Assembly: GCF_947251865.1 (NCBI RefSeq)
Contig: NZ_OX366394.1
Span: 1,054,001 to 1,118,000 of the forward strand
DNA from: Wolbachia endosymbiont (group B) of Protocalliphora azurea
GTDB lineage: Bacteria > Pseudomonadota > Alphaproteobacteria > Rickettsiales > Anaplasmataceae
Reading direction: 5' to 3'
DNA length: 64,000 nt
Below the pieces are notes generated by a model. It was not told the DNA's origin. It saw only the letters and a program-made list of their open reading frames with translations, and made no database searches. Of this stretch, positions 1-10,040 are shown in pieces. Both the position numbers and the translations under genes were made by a program. Numbering within the stretch: position 1 is the stretch's first letter; every line of letters begins with the position of its first letter.

Positions 1-2532
1 TTTTACTATAAGATCCTCAATTACCTTTTTGCTTGGCATTTGGATTTCTTTATTGACAATATAAAATACCTGCTCCACTTTAGCCTTAAACTCTTGTATA
101 TTTAAGGCATCTAAAGTATACACATAATTTTCAAGTTCTACGTTTGTAGTTTCTACTCTAATATATCTTGTCTCATATGTTCTTTTCGACTTTTCACCCA
201 TAAGGGAACGGCGATAACCATACTGACTAGATTTATCTTCACTTCTTTTTCTATAATATATAAAAGAGCCTTCACTTCCTTCTGCAATTCCGATATTTTC
301 ATATAAATCTTTAAGGTTATAACTTATTTCTCCATACTGCGCAGACACCTCTTGCAAATATGTATTGAGAACAAGGGTTTCAGCTATCCCTAGCTTGCTC
401 AAATCTCCCTTGTATTCTTTCTGAATATAATATTCGATGATCTTATCTACAATGTCATCTGCTATCTTTGAAACATGATCAAAGCCTATTTTCTCAAACT
501 GCATTTCAAAACTTTGAAAAATATTGCATCCAGCATCTACTAATATTTTTCTAAAGCCCAGTTTATATTCATTAAATGTTTCTATTAAGTCTGATAGATT
601 AATAAAATTTTTTGTCGCTTTTATTACATTACCTGTTCTCAAAGATGCCCTCATACCAAACATTGCCAAGTCATCTGTATGTATTGAACATCCAAAAATA
701 CTCCGCACAGATCTATTAGTGTTCATTCCATCAAAAAATATTCTGTTCCCCTCTCTCAGCATACTCGCAAGCACATCATATATAATGATCCTCGTTTCAA
801 ATGATTGAATGAAACTCAGAACAAACTTCATCAAATTTGAATACTCTACTTGATAAAATTGATAATGATTACCTCCTTTGTAGGATAAGTGTATTTTATT
901 ACAGTATTTTTTCTCTTCATTGTATATAAGATCTTTTGAATCTTTCTGAGACACTATTATCGCTGTATTTAGTAGATCAGACATTGAATTTATTTCATGC
1001 TTTCCACCCCAAACTCCAGTAAGTTCCATGCACTTTAAGTATGTGTCAAATACAAATTCTTGAACTTGATTACGTTTTTTTATCTTATTAAGTTCAGTAC
1101 AAATTTCCTTTACTGCATTTTCGTCAAAAAAATTGGGTTGGAGTTTACTAATATCAATATTATACTGCTTAATTTTTTCAGCACCGAATTCATGTTCAAA
1201 CTCTTTTTTAAAGGTACCTCCTGTAAAATAACTTCCACTGTGACTCTCAAAAAGATCCATAATTTCAACCTTATTTTCAAATCTTCTTTGGCTGAAATAT
1301 ACTGCATCAGCAACCTCACAACGAAATGTCTTCGTTACTAATTGCTTCATTACACTATCTTCATAAATATTTGCATTACTTTGCATTAGCCTTTGAATTG
1401 AATGTACATCATGGTCGCTCGCAAATAATTCTTTAAACCTTTCATGGAAGGCATAATCATCAAATTTTACGGGAGCTAAGTAAGCTAAAGCAACAGACCA
1501 AAATAAGCAGCTGCCATCTCCCGGTACATCAACTTCTTCATATGAAATAAGTGGTTGCAGTATCTTAGCGATATCTTTTCTGTTATTATCTTTAGCAATA
1601 TCTATAGGAGTCTTTCCCTCTCCATCTAAAACATCAACTTGCGCTCCTATCTTTAGCAAAAATCTGACAATTGTTAACTCTCCCAGGCAAACAGCAATAT
1701 GCAGCGGTGTATCACTGCATTGATTCACTCGAAAATTAACGTTTAGACTCGGATATACCTTAAAAAAACTTTTCAGCTTTTCAAGCTTTCTATCTTCTAG
1801 AATACTAGAATCCTCTATAATATTAGTAAACTCTCTTATTAATAGTGTCTCGCTCAAGATTGGCTCAAAATGGAAACCTCCTTTATTTATTATATGTATA
1901 GTATTTTTTTCATTATAATCTGTACTTACAGGTTTGGATGTTAACTCATCAATAAGATACCCTGACCATCCACATATATGAAGATCTTCAATAACATGCA
2001 GCTTAATATTATATTCATTACAAATCATACTTCCCTCAATTTCAGGCCTACCCCATATAGGAATCTGCAACGTACTTCCATACTTTAAATCAGTTAACAA
2101 TAAAAACACGTCTTTATTGTCCCTCTGCATTTTTTCTATATCTTCAATACTGTATTCTATACCAATCAAATAAGTCTTCCATAATTCATCATCATTAATA
2201 CCAGGCTCTGGGAGTATTACTGTAGAATCTTCACGGTTTCTAGCATCTGCTATAATCTTTTCTTTCATTTCTTGACTAATTAAAGCTTGCTTCCTACAAA
2301 CTTCTCTCAAAGATTTCACAGTAAAGTTTGTTCCAGGATTTAATTGCTTAAGTCCCTGTGCAACTGCATCAAAGAAACAATCTCCTCCTCCAATTGCTTT
2401 TCCTATTGTAAAACCTTCTGGCAGCTTTAATATTTGCTGACTGCTAGATAGTAGTGTGTCTTCTTTTTGCATTCTTATTAACCTAGATTGATTATCTATT
2501 ACTTGTTCCTTTGTATTTTCTTTACCTAACAT
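1..2532 (-). CDS. Dual OTU-domain cysteine protease with ankyrin repeats (partial, runs off window)
   Basis: The - strand frame is open for 844 codons from ATG 2532, preceded by a GGGGG-type ribosome site, to base 1, so the C-terminus lies outside the window. Two OTU (ovarian-tumour) protease cores are visible. The first has GGGDCFFDAVA with Cys52 and, after WGRPEIEGS, GGFHFEP with His221. The second has PGDGSCLFWSVA with Cys342 and, after WGGKHEINS, GGNHYQF with His556. An ankyrin pair (about residues 272-326, TPLHIAVCLG) sits between them. The C-terminal third is not recognised. OTU proteases cleave ubiquitin chains, so a secreted effector acting on host ubiquitin is the likely role (inference). 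It stands divergently from cifA, in the eukaryotic association module. Family assignment is firm; activity, substrate and total length are unknown. Confidence 0.85.
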   Translation of the reverse strand, partial: MLGKENTKEQVIDNQSRLIRMQKEDTLLSSSQQILKLPEGFTIGKAIGGGDCFFDAVAQGLKQLNPGTNFTVKSLREVCRKQALISQEMKEKIIADARNREDSTVILPEPGINDDELWKTYLIGIEYSIEDIEKMQRDNKDVFLLLTDLKYGSTLQIPIWGRPEIEGSMICNEYNIKLHVIEDLHICGWSGYLIDELTSKPVSTDYNEKNTIHIINKGGFHFEPILSETLLIREFTNIIEDSSILEDRKLEKLKSFFKVYPSLNVNFRVNQCSDTPLHIAVCLGELTIVRFLLKIGAQVDVLDGEGKTPIDIAKDNNRKDIAKILQPLISYEEVDVPGDGSCLFWSVALAYLAPVKFDDYAFHERFKELFASDHDVHSIQRLMQSNANIYEDSVMKQLVTKTFRCEVADAVYFSQRRFENKVEIMDLFESHSGSYFTGGTFKKEFEHEFGAEKIKQYNIDISKLQPNFFDENAVKEICTELNKIKKRNQVQEFVFDTYLKCMELTGVWGGKHEINSMSDLLNTAIIVSQKDSKDLIYNEEKKYCNKIHLSYKGGNHYQFYQVEYSNLMKFVLSFIQSFETRIIIYDVLASMLREGNRIFFDGMNTNRSVRSIFGCSIHTDDLAMFGMRASLRTGNVIKATKNFINLSDLIETFNEYKLGFRKILVDAGCNIFQSFEMQFEKIGFDHVSKIADDIVDKIIEYYIQKEYKGDLSKLGIAETLVLNTYLQEVSAQYGEISYNLKDLYENIGIAEGSEGSFIYYRKRSEDKSSQYGYRRSLMGEKSKRTYETRYIRVETTNVELENYVYTLDALNIQEFKAKVEQVFYIVNKEIQMPSKKVIEDLIVK

Positions 2533-3488
2533 AAAGCCCCCTATATTTTAATATTCATATTTTGATGATTTTGTCGTAAACCTCTTTTCTAAAGATTGGT
2601 TTCAACATTTGATTCTTATACAGCTGTACCAAAACAATTTGCTGTAGAAACCTTAAGTTAATTTCAAGTAACTTTGATTGCTGAGTAACAGTGTGCTTTT
2701 CTTTTGATTTCTTACTAAACTAGATATATTCTTAAAAAAGCCAGGATTGCTTTCTGAATGATGTACATAATACAATGCATCTGACTCAATACCCCATGTA
2801 TTTATTATGTTAAACTCGACTATAGCTAAAGAAATCTAGCAGAACAAGAACTTTTTTCATGTTTTAATATTTTTTTAAAACTAAAGCCAGTGCTTGCAAA
2901 AATACTTCTATTTTTTTACTACAATGTACTTTTTCTATTTCTAAATACTAATTTAACAAAAACTAAAACAATTTCACATATCACTACAACCATTTCCAGC
3001 AACCAATACTGCTACCCGTGAGAAGACTTTTCTTTGGGATGGATTGGTCTACCAAACGATACATACGAACTTTTCTAGATAATAATTTCATTATACGCTG
3101 AAATCAGCTATATTGGCTCACTTTTACTAAACCTACGTACGAACTGTTTTGCCTAAGCTTATGAAAATAATTTAAACCTTCTATTTTTATAACCTTATTT
3201 CTATGCGGCTTGTTCTCGCAAATATACGACCTTTTTTGCAATTTTAGAAAGAGTCAATAATTCAAATTTTTGCAGCACTAAAATAGACGTTTCTTTAGTT
3301 ACAACAAGGTCTATTTTTTCGTAAATAAAAATGTTTTATAATAATTAATTATTAGAATGAAAATATCATACTTGGCTCTCAAGAAATTTCCTGTTGTGCA
3401 GTGGTAAGGTTTGGAGAAAAAGATTGACTTGGCAACGATAATTTACTAGACTAAAGTTTATATTAAAATACAAAATGGGGTTGCGGGT
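2533..3488. other. Divergent intergenic region between OTU gene and cifA
   Basis: These ~950 bases hold no supported gene. They separate two divergent effector genes and must carry both promoters, but I see no convincing -35/-10 pair. One hairpin with a T-run (about 3280-3319) is listed separately. Confidence 0.6.
3280..3319 (+). terminator. Hairpin with T-tract upstream of cifA
   Basis: AAAATAGAC (3280-3288) pairs with GTCTATTTT (3309-3317) across a 20-base loop and runs into further Ts. It resembles a rho-independent terminator on the + strand but follows no recognisable + strand gene, so it may be a relic or a cifA leader structure. Confidence 0.3.
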
Positions 3489-4826
3489 ATGGAATCTGGT
3501 TTGGATCACAATTACAATAAAATACTTGATATATTAAAAGGTGCTATTAAAGGCGACGATAATCAAGTTAAAGCAAGAAAACACCTTAGAGTAGAAAGAT
3601 GGTTGAGGGCTTATATTCAATTAATTGAAGATTTTGATGAGGAAAAACTAATTTTTTTTTCTGATATATTCTCTGATAATTCTTGTTGGGATGGAATAAA
3701 ATTAAAGAATAAAGCTGTTGGTGAAAGGCTAACTGAAGAAAAAAATAAAAATGGAAAAGAAAATCCGCTTGATCTTGCAGATAGATATTACTTGGCATGT
3801 AAATATTGTCTAGAAGATAAGATTCCTGGATTATTTGAACAAGTATTTATGAGATTTAAGAGAAGTGCCTTTGAAGAAGATGGATCTGATGATGATCTGA
3901 GAAGAGAATTATTGGAAAATATCGAAGAAACTAGCCCTATAGAAGCTTTCTGGTCTTTTCTTATTGATAAGCAGATTGGAAAACTAAACGAATATAAATC
4001 AGTTGAAGGTTTGCAAAAATCCATACAGATAAATTCTAATAAAAACTGGGAAGAAGGTATAGAGTTCTTCTATAATAAATTACACAATGATTCCAGTATT
4101 TCTAGTCAAGATAAAGATGATCTGTTAATTGAAGCAGCTTTATCTGCAGTAAAGGGTTACAAAGAAGTAGACACCATAGAGTTTTGCCTGTCTAAAATGG
4201 ATGATGAGCAAAAGAAAAAATTACTAGATAGAGATTATAAGGAAAATACTTATTATGCAGTGTTGAATGTGCTAGTAGGTCAGTATTACTTTGATTCTTT
4301 TATGGAATTAATCCGATTGTGTAGTCAGATTGAATGTGAACGTTACACAACTTTTTTATCTTCATTATCAGATCAAGTACTGAAGAATCCAGATCTGTCT
4401 GAAGAAACAAAAAAATGTATGATGAATGTTTGGGAACGTATAATAAAATTAAAAACTCAAGACCGCGGGGAGCAATCTATTTCCTCTATTTTTGTAGACT
4501 ATTCAGTTACATATACAATAGCAAATTTAATTGTGGATCCAAGTAGACAAGGGGTAAGTAAAGAAGAAATATTAGGGAAGATATTAAAGCACGTAAAAGA
4601 AATGAGTGGTGAAGAGATGATAAAGGTTAAAGATTCTGTATTAAGTAAAATTCAGTTATTTCATGGGGGTAAAAAATTGCAGTTAGGAGAACAAGTATTT
4701 TCTAAATTAGCTCAAGAAGCTTCTAAAGAATCAATTTTGCGTGAAGCTGGTGATACTTTGCCACAGTCAAGTCTCAGTACGACTGATACCCCATATAATA
4801 TAAAATCTTTAAGCCATAGCAAATAG
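3489..4826 (+). CDS. cifA: Cytoplasmic incompatibility factor CifA
   Basis: This 445-residue protein is first in a two-gene operon followed 7 bases later by a nuclease-type cifB, the standard cif arrangement in WO phage. It has the usual size for CifA, no signal peptide and no membrane segment. Features typical of CifA include the N-terminal helical stretch (RVERWLRAYIQLIEDF), a central DYKE-TYYA-LNVLVGQY region and a long conserved helical C-terminal half. CifA acts with CifB to cause embryonic lethality from modified sperm, and alone in the egg rescues it (known for the family). The ATG at 3489 follows GGGG/GCGGG. The stop TAG overlaps the GGAG ribosome site of cifB, implying translational coupling. 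The frame is intact, so rescue function may survive although cifB is broken. Confidence 0.9.
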   Translation: MESGLDHNYNKILDILKGAIKGDDNQVKARKHLRVERWLRAYIQLIEDFDEEKLIFFSDIFSDNSCWDGIKLKNKAVGERLTEEKNKNGKENPLDLADRYYLACKYCLEDKIPGLFEQVFMRFKRSAFEEDGSDDDLRRELLENIEETSPIEAFWSFLIDKQIGKLNEYKSVEGLQKSIQINSNKNWEEGIEFFYNKLHNDSSISSQDKDDLLIEAALSAVKGYKEVDTIEFCLSKMDDEQKKKLLDRDYKENTYYAVLNVLVGQYYFDSFMELIRLCSQIECERYTTFLSSLSDQVLKNPDLSEETKKCMMNVWERIIKLKTQDRGEQSISSIFVDYSVTYTIANLIVDPSRQGVSKEEILGKILKHVKEMSGEEMIKVKDSVLSKIQLFHGGKKLQLGEQVFSKLAQEASKESILREAGDTLPQSSLSTTDTPYNIKSLSHSK

Positions 4827-4833
4827 GAGTAAT

Positions 4834-7091
4834 ATGCCAAGTAATGTCAAGCCGCTTGAGTTGGTACAGCTTCTGTTAATGAGAAATAAATCAAAAGACG
4901 AGTTCCTAGATTTTCAAAAAAGGTTCCAATCGTTTATCAATCAATCTCCTTCTTTTTTGCATTCAGTTGGAAAGCCAGGCTTTTTCCCTAGTTTCTTTTT
5001 TGGTATGTTTGCTACTGTATTAGACTTGGAAAGCCAGGCTTTTTCCCTAGTTTCTTTTTTGGTATGTTTGCTACTGTATTAGACACAGAACTTGCTACTA
5101 AAATTGGTATTAAAAAACTTCATTTTCGTTTTGATGATAATAGAACTTTAAAAATAGCTATATTAACTAATGAGGGACTTAAGTGTATAACGATGTCTGA
5201 TCAAGTTGATGGTAACATGCATCTAAAGTTCTCTCAAGGAGAGTTAGAAAAAATAGCACAGAAATGGAAAATGGGAGCAGAGTTTGATAAACTAGAAAAA
5301 GAAGAGCATGAAATAACAATTACAGGAAAAGAAGTAAAGTACGGAAAGGTTGATCCAGCTTTTAGTAAAAAGACTGATTATTCACAAAAAGGTTTTACAG
5401 AAATAGAAAAAGATCGTGACCAACAAGACCTAGAGAGCTTAATTTCAAAATTGAGTAATCAAGATTTCGAAGAAGTAAAAAAGAACGCTAGAAGAATGTT
5501 TAATTATATTACAAATGTCTATAAGAAATATGAAAAAGAAACTCTATTTAGCGGTAAAGAATCAAGTCATCATGGGTTTTTAGCTGGGTTTTTGATAAAT
5601 TTTAAGTATCGTTTTCACCTAAAACTTTATCTCGAATTATTTGCTGGAAAAGGTTACGCAGACATTATTTTACTTGTGCGCGGTTCTGATAAGTCGCTAA
5701 GCTCTATTCCTATTATTATTGAGCTTAAAGCAGGTACTGGTGAGATAAGTACAGTGATAAAAGCATTGAAGCAAGCACAAGATTATGTTAAGGGCTCTTT
5801 TTCTAACTCTATAAGAATGATTACTATAGCTAATGAAGCTATTTGTGTAGGATTAAATTTTGACATGGTTCATCACGAAAATGTTAAAATTGATGTAGAA
5901 AATTTTCTTAGTCGAGAAGGTAATTCTGTAATAGAAAAGTTACTTGGCACTGAAGCAGCGAATGCTGAGGTGATAAGAACACAGCTAGAGTATCTTTACT
6001 ATGGAATTGTTTGGAGCAATGGTGGAAGTGATAATATTAATTATGTCAGCAGAATGATCTTAGGTCAGCTAGTACTTATTTCTAATATTATTAAGCGTGA
6101 AAAGTTAGGTAAACATATTTTTATTTATGATCAAAATGATAAAATGGTTACTGGATCACAGAAACGCCCAGAAGCAGCAAAAGAAAGTATTGAGGATTGT
6201 GTTACAACTATAGTGCTAACTTTAGGTAAGAAGGTGCTTATACTCAACATAAATGAAAAAAATGAATTTGCATTGAGAGTGCCAGATAATAAAGGAATTC
6301 CTATTGAAAATATTAGGAGAATTCAAAACGTCAATGACATAAAGATACAAGAAATAACCTGTAACTTATACAGTACGCCTAGTAATAAGAATCCATTTGA
6401 TCAGTACTGTAATAAGAATAAGGGAATTACAGTAAATACGTATGACTCATTGGACAAATACAAAAGAGGTAAAGAAATTTTACAAGGTAATTTTACTCGA
6501 ATTGTGGAAAATAAAAAATTTAAAGCAGCTTTGAGCAAAGCTATAGAATCTGGTAAATATGATGATTACAAAAAACTATTTGAAGAAATTTCTCATATAC
6601 TACATCCTTTCAAATCATTAATAAGCAATGAGGCTACATTTCAAGCTGTATTGCATGGTTTATTTAGTAGCTACGGAGAAGATAATATAAAAGTTATTAC
6701 TGAATTTCAAATAGGTGGTGGAGAGAAGTTGGATGTTATTTTGGTTATAAATGCTACTGATCAAAAAAAAGAATACCCCCCAGTTGGAATAGAGCTAAAA
6801 TTTGCTAAGAAAGGAGAATTGGATAAAAAAGAAAAAGATGCTAAGGACCAGTTGAAAAGATATAAAGAAGGTGAAGCGTATAAGGTAATTACTGATGCTG
6901 GCAAAGTGAAACTGATATATGCTGTTTTTAATAAAGGTGCAACAGATGAAGGTTCCCTTATAAAAATTGGTAATGAGTTTGTAGAGGTAGATGTAAGACA
7001 TAGCTCTGTGGTTGCTTTTGGTCAACAGCCAGGTAGTCTCCAACAACCTTATGTTAAACAAGCAGGTCTATCTCGAGCAGTTAATCAGTGA
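4834..7091 (+). pseudogene. cifB: CifB, nuclease (Cin-like) type, frameshifted by a 59-bp tandem duplication
   Basis: Read as it stands, translation from ATG 4834 stops after 82 residues (TAG-like end at 5082), and a second open frame covers 5064-7091 (675 residues). The break is a perfect 59-bp tandem duplication (4967-5025 and 5026-5084). Removing one copy restores one 732-residue frame. Two PD-(D/E)XK nuclease domains are intact: numbered from Met 5064, D200, E220-x-K222, Q239 and D557, E577-x-K579, Q596. No Ulp1-type deubiquitinase domain follows, so this is the nuclease class (Cin-like) rather than Cid. CifB is the sperm-modifying toxin partner of CifA (known). Met 5064 could give an N-truncated protein with both domains, but it has no good ribosome site. 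Inactivation or reversible switching are both possible. Confidence 0.88.
4967..5084 (+). repeat. 59-bp perfect tandem duplication inside cifB
   Basis: Copies 4967-5025 and 5026-5084 are identical and begin TTGGAAAGCCAGGC and end GTATTAGAC. The flanking bases differ (G before copy 1, A after copy 2), which fixes the unit at 59 bases. As 59 is not divisible by three it shifts the reading frame of cifB near codon 60. Confidence 0.95.
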
Positions 7092-7118
7092 TCTAGTCTT
7101 AAGAAATAGTCATCTTAA

Positions 7119-7292
7119 GTAGGTTATGCTGTCGGGAAGTTTTGTGACAAAGTTATAGAAGGAAAACAAAATGATCCTGATACGAGTACATGGAGTGCTG
7201 TTAAAAGTTCGTTTTCCGATACATTTATTACTAAGCATAATATGAATTACATTTATAGTAATCAATCTCCAGTGAATTCCTTAGATAGCTAA
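7119..7292 (+). pseudogene. Remnant of a gene 3' end downstream of cifB
   Basis: A 58-codon open stretch without a start codon lies just after cifB and reads like real protein (CDKVIEGKQNDPDTSTW, SFSDTFITKHN) before a TAA at 7292. An in-frame TAA at 7116 closes it upstream. It may be the C-terminal scrap of a lost neighbour or of a longer ancestral effector. I do not recognise the family. Confidence 0.4.
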
Positions 7293-7740
7293 GAGCTAAA
7301 AGTATGTATTGTGTAAATAGTTACCAAGGCTGGAAGGTTTTGAACTTTTTTTCACAACACTGATGTTCTTGCTAAAATATTTTTGAAAAAGTTAGTTGAC
7401 TTATAAATAATTCTCTACTAATACTGGCATGTGTTTGTTTATTCTGCTGAAGTGGCTCCGCAGGTTACTGTATAAGCTTCAGCAGTTTCCGTGCTCCTTT
7501 AAAGCATCATGCTCTTATAGTAGTGATATCAAGTATAGGTCTTAACCATGTTGATTTATAGTAAAATTAGCTCAAATTTGGAGTCATAAGCAACTTTTAA
7601 CCTCTCTATATACTCCATTGTTACTCACCATAAAAACTTAACAAAAGCTTAACGACGTGAGCAGTAAAAAGATTATGGTTATTGACTTAATGTTACATAT
7701 CGCATACAATATATCATATATCTTAGCTTAAGGGGTAAGT
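7293..7740. other. Intergenic region with dispersed repeat
   Basis: No gene is supported here. The stretch contains one copy of an ~87-bp noncoding repeat (7460-7546) that recurs near 22.5 kb, and the promoter region of the ankyrin gene at 7741. Confidence 0.5.
7460..7546 (+). repeat. Dispersed noncoding repeat, copy 1
   Basis: The stretch from GCAGGTTACTG through CTTCAGCAGTTT, CCTTTAAAGCATCATGCTCT and GATATCAA to GGTCTTAAC matches 22534-22619 closely, with scattered substitutions. No open frame runs through it. Confidence 0.7.
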
Positions 7741-9684
7741 ATGAGTGAGTCTACTGGGATGGTAAAATCTATCATCAATCTACTAAAGCCAAAATCCAAA
7801 TCAGAACTATATGATTTCGAATATGAGTCCATTATAGAACATCTATCATCTAAAGAGCATTTATTAAATGAGCTGATGAATGATATGTGGTACTCAGGAG
7901 ACTTACCATCAGTCAGAAACTATAATGAACCATTATCTTTGATAGATAGCAAACTTGGATTAAGTGAACAAATTTGTGTTTGGTTTGCTCTGGACCATGA
8001 TCTTACGCCAAGTCAAAAAATTTTAAACAAAAAGTTACTTAGTGCTCTAAAATGTTTAGCTTCTAACTGTGGTTCATTTGATAATACTGAGCCCCTTGAA
8101 GAATTTTTACATGATAATAAAAACAATAAAGATTTAAAAGTGATTCTTAACCTAAGAAGAGGAGAATCTCAATCAACAGTATTGCATGCGATTGCAGGAG
8201 CAAATATTGGTGGATTTCGTCGCATAGGAAATCAGGCTATAGATTTACTCTTAGAAGCAGGCGCAGATCCTAACATACAAGATAATAAAGGAAAAACACC
8301 ATTATGCCTTGCTGCTGCCAAAGGTCATTACGATAATACAAACTCTCTCCTCTCAAAAGGAGCTAACCCTAATATAACAAGTAGAAAGGGTAAAACTCCA
8401 CAACAAATAGCAACTAATAAACTCTGCTATAATATAGAAGAATTATTTTTAACTGATAAACAGAAAAAGATGAATAAGGAATTGTATGACTTACTTGCAC
8501 TAGATTCAGACTGCACTAAAAATTTAAAGGAGTTTTTAAGTAAGCATAAAAGAGACTCAGACCTAAAAGTGGTGCTAAATATTCGGCACGGAATGGGTGA
8601 GTCAAAAGTGTTCTCATATGTTGAACGTTTTGCTTGGGACAATGAAGATCTTGCTCAAGAGTTAAGAAAAATATTTCTAGAAGCAGGAGCATTAGATTAT
8701 GATAAAAATATTATTTATCGTCAGCAAAAGAAAGGACAGGTCAGCAAATTACTCGTTAATTTAACCTCAAATCAAAAGGAGAAGTTAAATAAGTTTTCTG
8801 ATAAGATGTTTCAAGCTCAAAATATGGCTGAACTTGAAGAGATTGTAAACGATGCTATAAAGTCTGGTGTACGATTAAACTATTCTCTTTCACAAGATTT
8901 CTTTTCAGGTAATGAATACACTTTTACCGATTATGTGATGAAAAAAATCAGTGAGTTGGAAAAAAATCCTAAAGTTGCTAGTAATATAATATGTCAATTA
9001 GTATCAAAAGGGGCAGTGTTTGGTAATACAGTTGATGCTAACACACTGACACCAGAATTTAAAGAGCATAAAACTAACCTAAAAAAAGCTTATATAGATT
9101 ATGTTAGCAATTCTCATAAGTTTATTGAAATCGCAAAAAATGCAACCAATAGCGAGCTAAAAGATGTAAGAGTAGACAACTCCGTTTTTTACTTAGAATA
9201 TTCTAAAGATAGTAAAATAGACATTATAAAGATAACAGATGGGGTAAGGGATTTAGGTCTCACAGATGGGGATGTAAAGTGTGGAAGAAATATAGTAAGG
9301 ATTGGTAATAGTGAAGTAGAAATTAAAACTGAAGATGGCATAAGGAATTATACAGATCTTACAGAAGGCAGCAGTATAGTATTAACTTTCTATACTAGTT
9401 TGGGAGAATTGGAAGTTAGATTATATCCTGATGAGAACAATAAAAAATTGATAAGAGTAGAAGTGAGCGATGAAGATCTATTTGAAGAAATAGCAAGTCA
9501 TGAAGAAATAGGGCAAAATTGCTTATTGGGAGGTTTATCGGTTATTGAAGCTATAGATCAAGGTGTTTTTGCTAGATCTGGTGGATTAATGCATCCTGAA
9601 GTAATAAGCGAGTCTAACAACAAATGGACAGAACGTGAAGAGTTAAGAAGAGTTTCTGACTCTAGGGGAGAAATTGCTAGGTAA
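7741..9684 (+). CDS. Ankyrin-repeat protein with shared C-terminal module
   Basis: This 647-residue protein starts at ATG 7741 after AAGGGG. Residues ~142-235 hold ankyrin repeats (LLLEAGADPNIQDNKGKTPL, LLSKGANPNITSRKGKTP). The middle (~350-470) is helical. Residues ~478-617 form a module shared with the gene at 10041 and the split gene at 57.4-60.6 kb: IVRIGNSEVEI, RNYTDL, LGELEVRLYP, GQNCLLGGLSVIEAI. It lies in the position, downstream of cifB, occupied by an ankyrin gene in the wMel WO-B prophage (from memory). A host-interacting protein is likely, but the C-terminal module has no function I can name. No signal peptide or membrane segment is evident. Confidence 0.85.
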   Translation: MSESTGMVKSIINLLKPKSKSELYDFEYESIIEHLSSKEHLLNELMNDMWYSGDLPSVRNYNEPLSLIDSKLGLSEQICVWFALDHDLTPSQKILNKKLLSALKCLASNCGSFDNTEPLEEFLHDNKNNKDLKVILNLRRGESQSTVLHAIAGANIGGFRRIGNQAIDLLLEAGADPNIQDNKGKTPLCLAAAKGHYDNTNSLLSKGANPNITSRKGKTPQQIATNKLCYNIEELFLTDKQKKMNKELYDLLALDSDCTKNLKEFLSKHKRDSDLKVVLNIRHGMGESKVFSYVERFAWDNEDLAQELRKIFLEAGALDYDKNIIYRQQKKGQVSKLLVNLTSNQKEKLNKFSDKMFQAQNMAELEEIVNDAIKSGVRLNYSLSQDFFSGNEYTFTDYVMKKISELEKNPKVASNIICQLVSKGAVFGNTVDANTLTPEFKEHKTNLKKAYIDYVSNSHKFIEIAKNATNSELKDVRVDNSVFYLEYSKDSKIDIIKITDGVRDLGLTDGDVKCGRNIVRIGNSEVEIKTEDGIRNYTDLTEGSSIVLTFYTSLGELEVRLYPDENNKKLIRVEVSDEDLFEEIASHEEIGQNCLLGGLSVIEAIDQGVFARSGGLMHPEVISESNNKWTEREELRRVSDSRGEIAR

Positions 9685-9759
9685 ATTATGCAGCTAACCA
9701 CTTTTGCATCTAGAGTGATTATGCTTTAGTATATAATCAAGTTCTGTAACACTGTTCTA

Positions 9760-9776
9760 ACCCCAACTATGAATTA
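9760..9776. mobile_element. Solitary IS982 terminal repeat (remnant)
   Basis: ACCCCAACTATGAATTA differs by one base from the terminal repeat of the IS982 copy at 11608. No transposase sequence adjoins it, so it is a deletion scar or an abortive end. Confidence 0.55.
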
Positions 9777-9860
9777 GATTGTAGGTAAATTATTGAAAAT
9801 CACTACTTTTTTAGTTAAGTTTGATCAAATTTAAAAGTAGCGTATGCATCATGCAGCTAA

Positions 9861-9966
9861 TACCAACACTCATTGTTGGGAACGCAAATGATAAATTTGT
9901 TTAACTTCTCAATTATAGGCAAAAACAGCTCTTTTTCATGTGTTTCATAACTAACGGAAATTGGTA
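9861..9966. mobile_element. MITE-like element with IS630-type ends, copy 1
   Basis: A ~106-bp noncoding unit begins TACCAA and ends TTGGTA, the same six terminal bases as the three full IS630-family copies in this window. Internally it resembles 22405-22519 (AAATTTG-TTAACT, AGCTCTTTTTCAT). It has no coding capacity. Confidence 0.5.
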
Positions 9967-10040
9967 TTAGAAAAATTATACTTGCATTAGCTTTTATTCA
10001 TGCTAATTATGTACATAATATATCTATAGATTGAGGGATT

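Larger units (their letters stand above)
9685..10040. other. Intergenic region with IS982 end and a MITE-like element
   Basis: No gene is seen. It carries a lone IS982 terminal repeat (9760-9776) and a ~106-bp element bounded by TACCAA and TTGGTA (9861-9966), both listed separately. Confidence 0.5.

Noticed and set aside
5064..7091. The 675-codon frame as an independent gene after a small 82-codon gene
   Set aside because: The 59-bp tandem duplication fully explains the split, and Met 5064 has no ribosome site.
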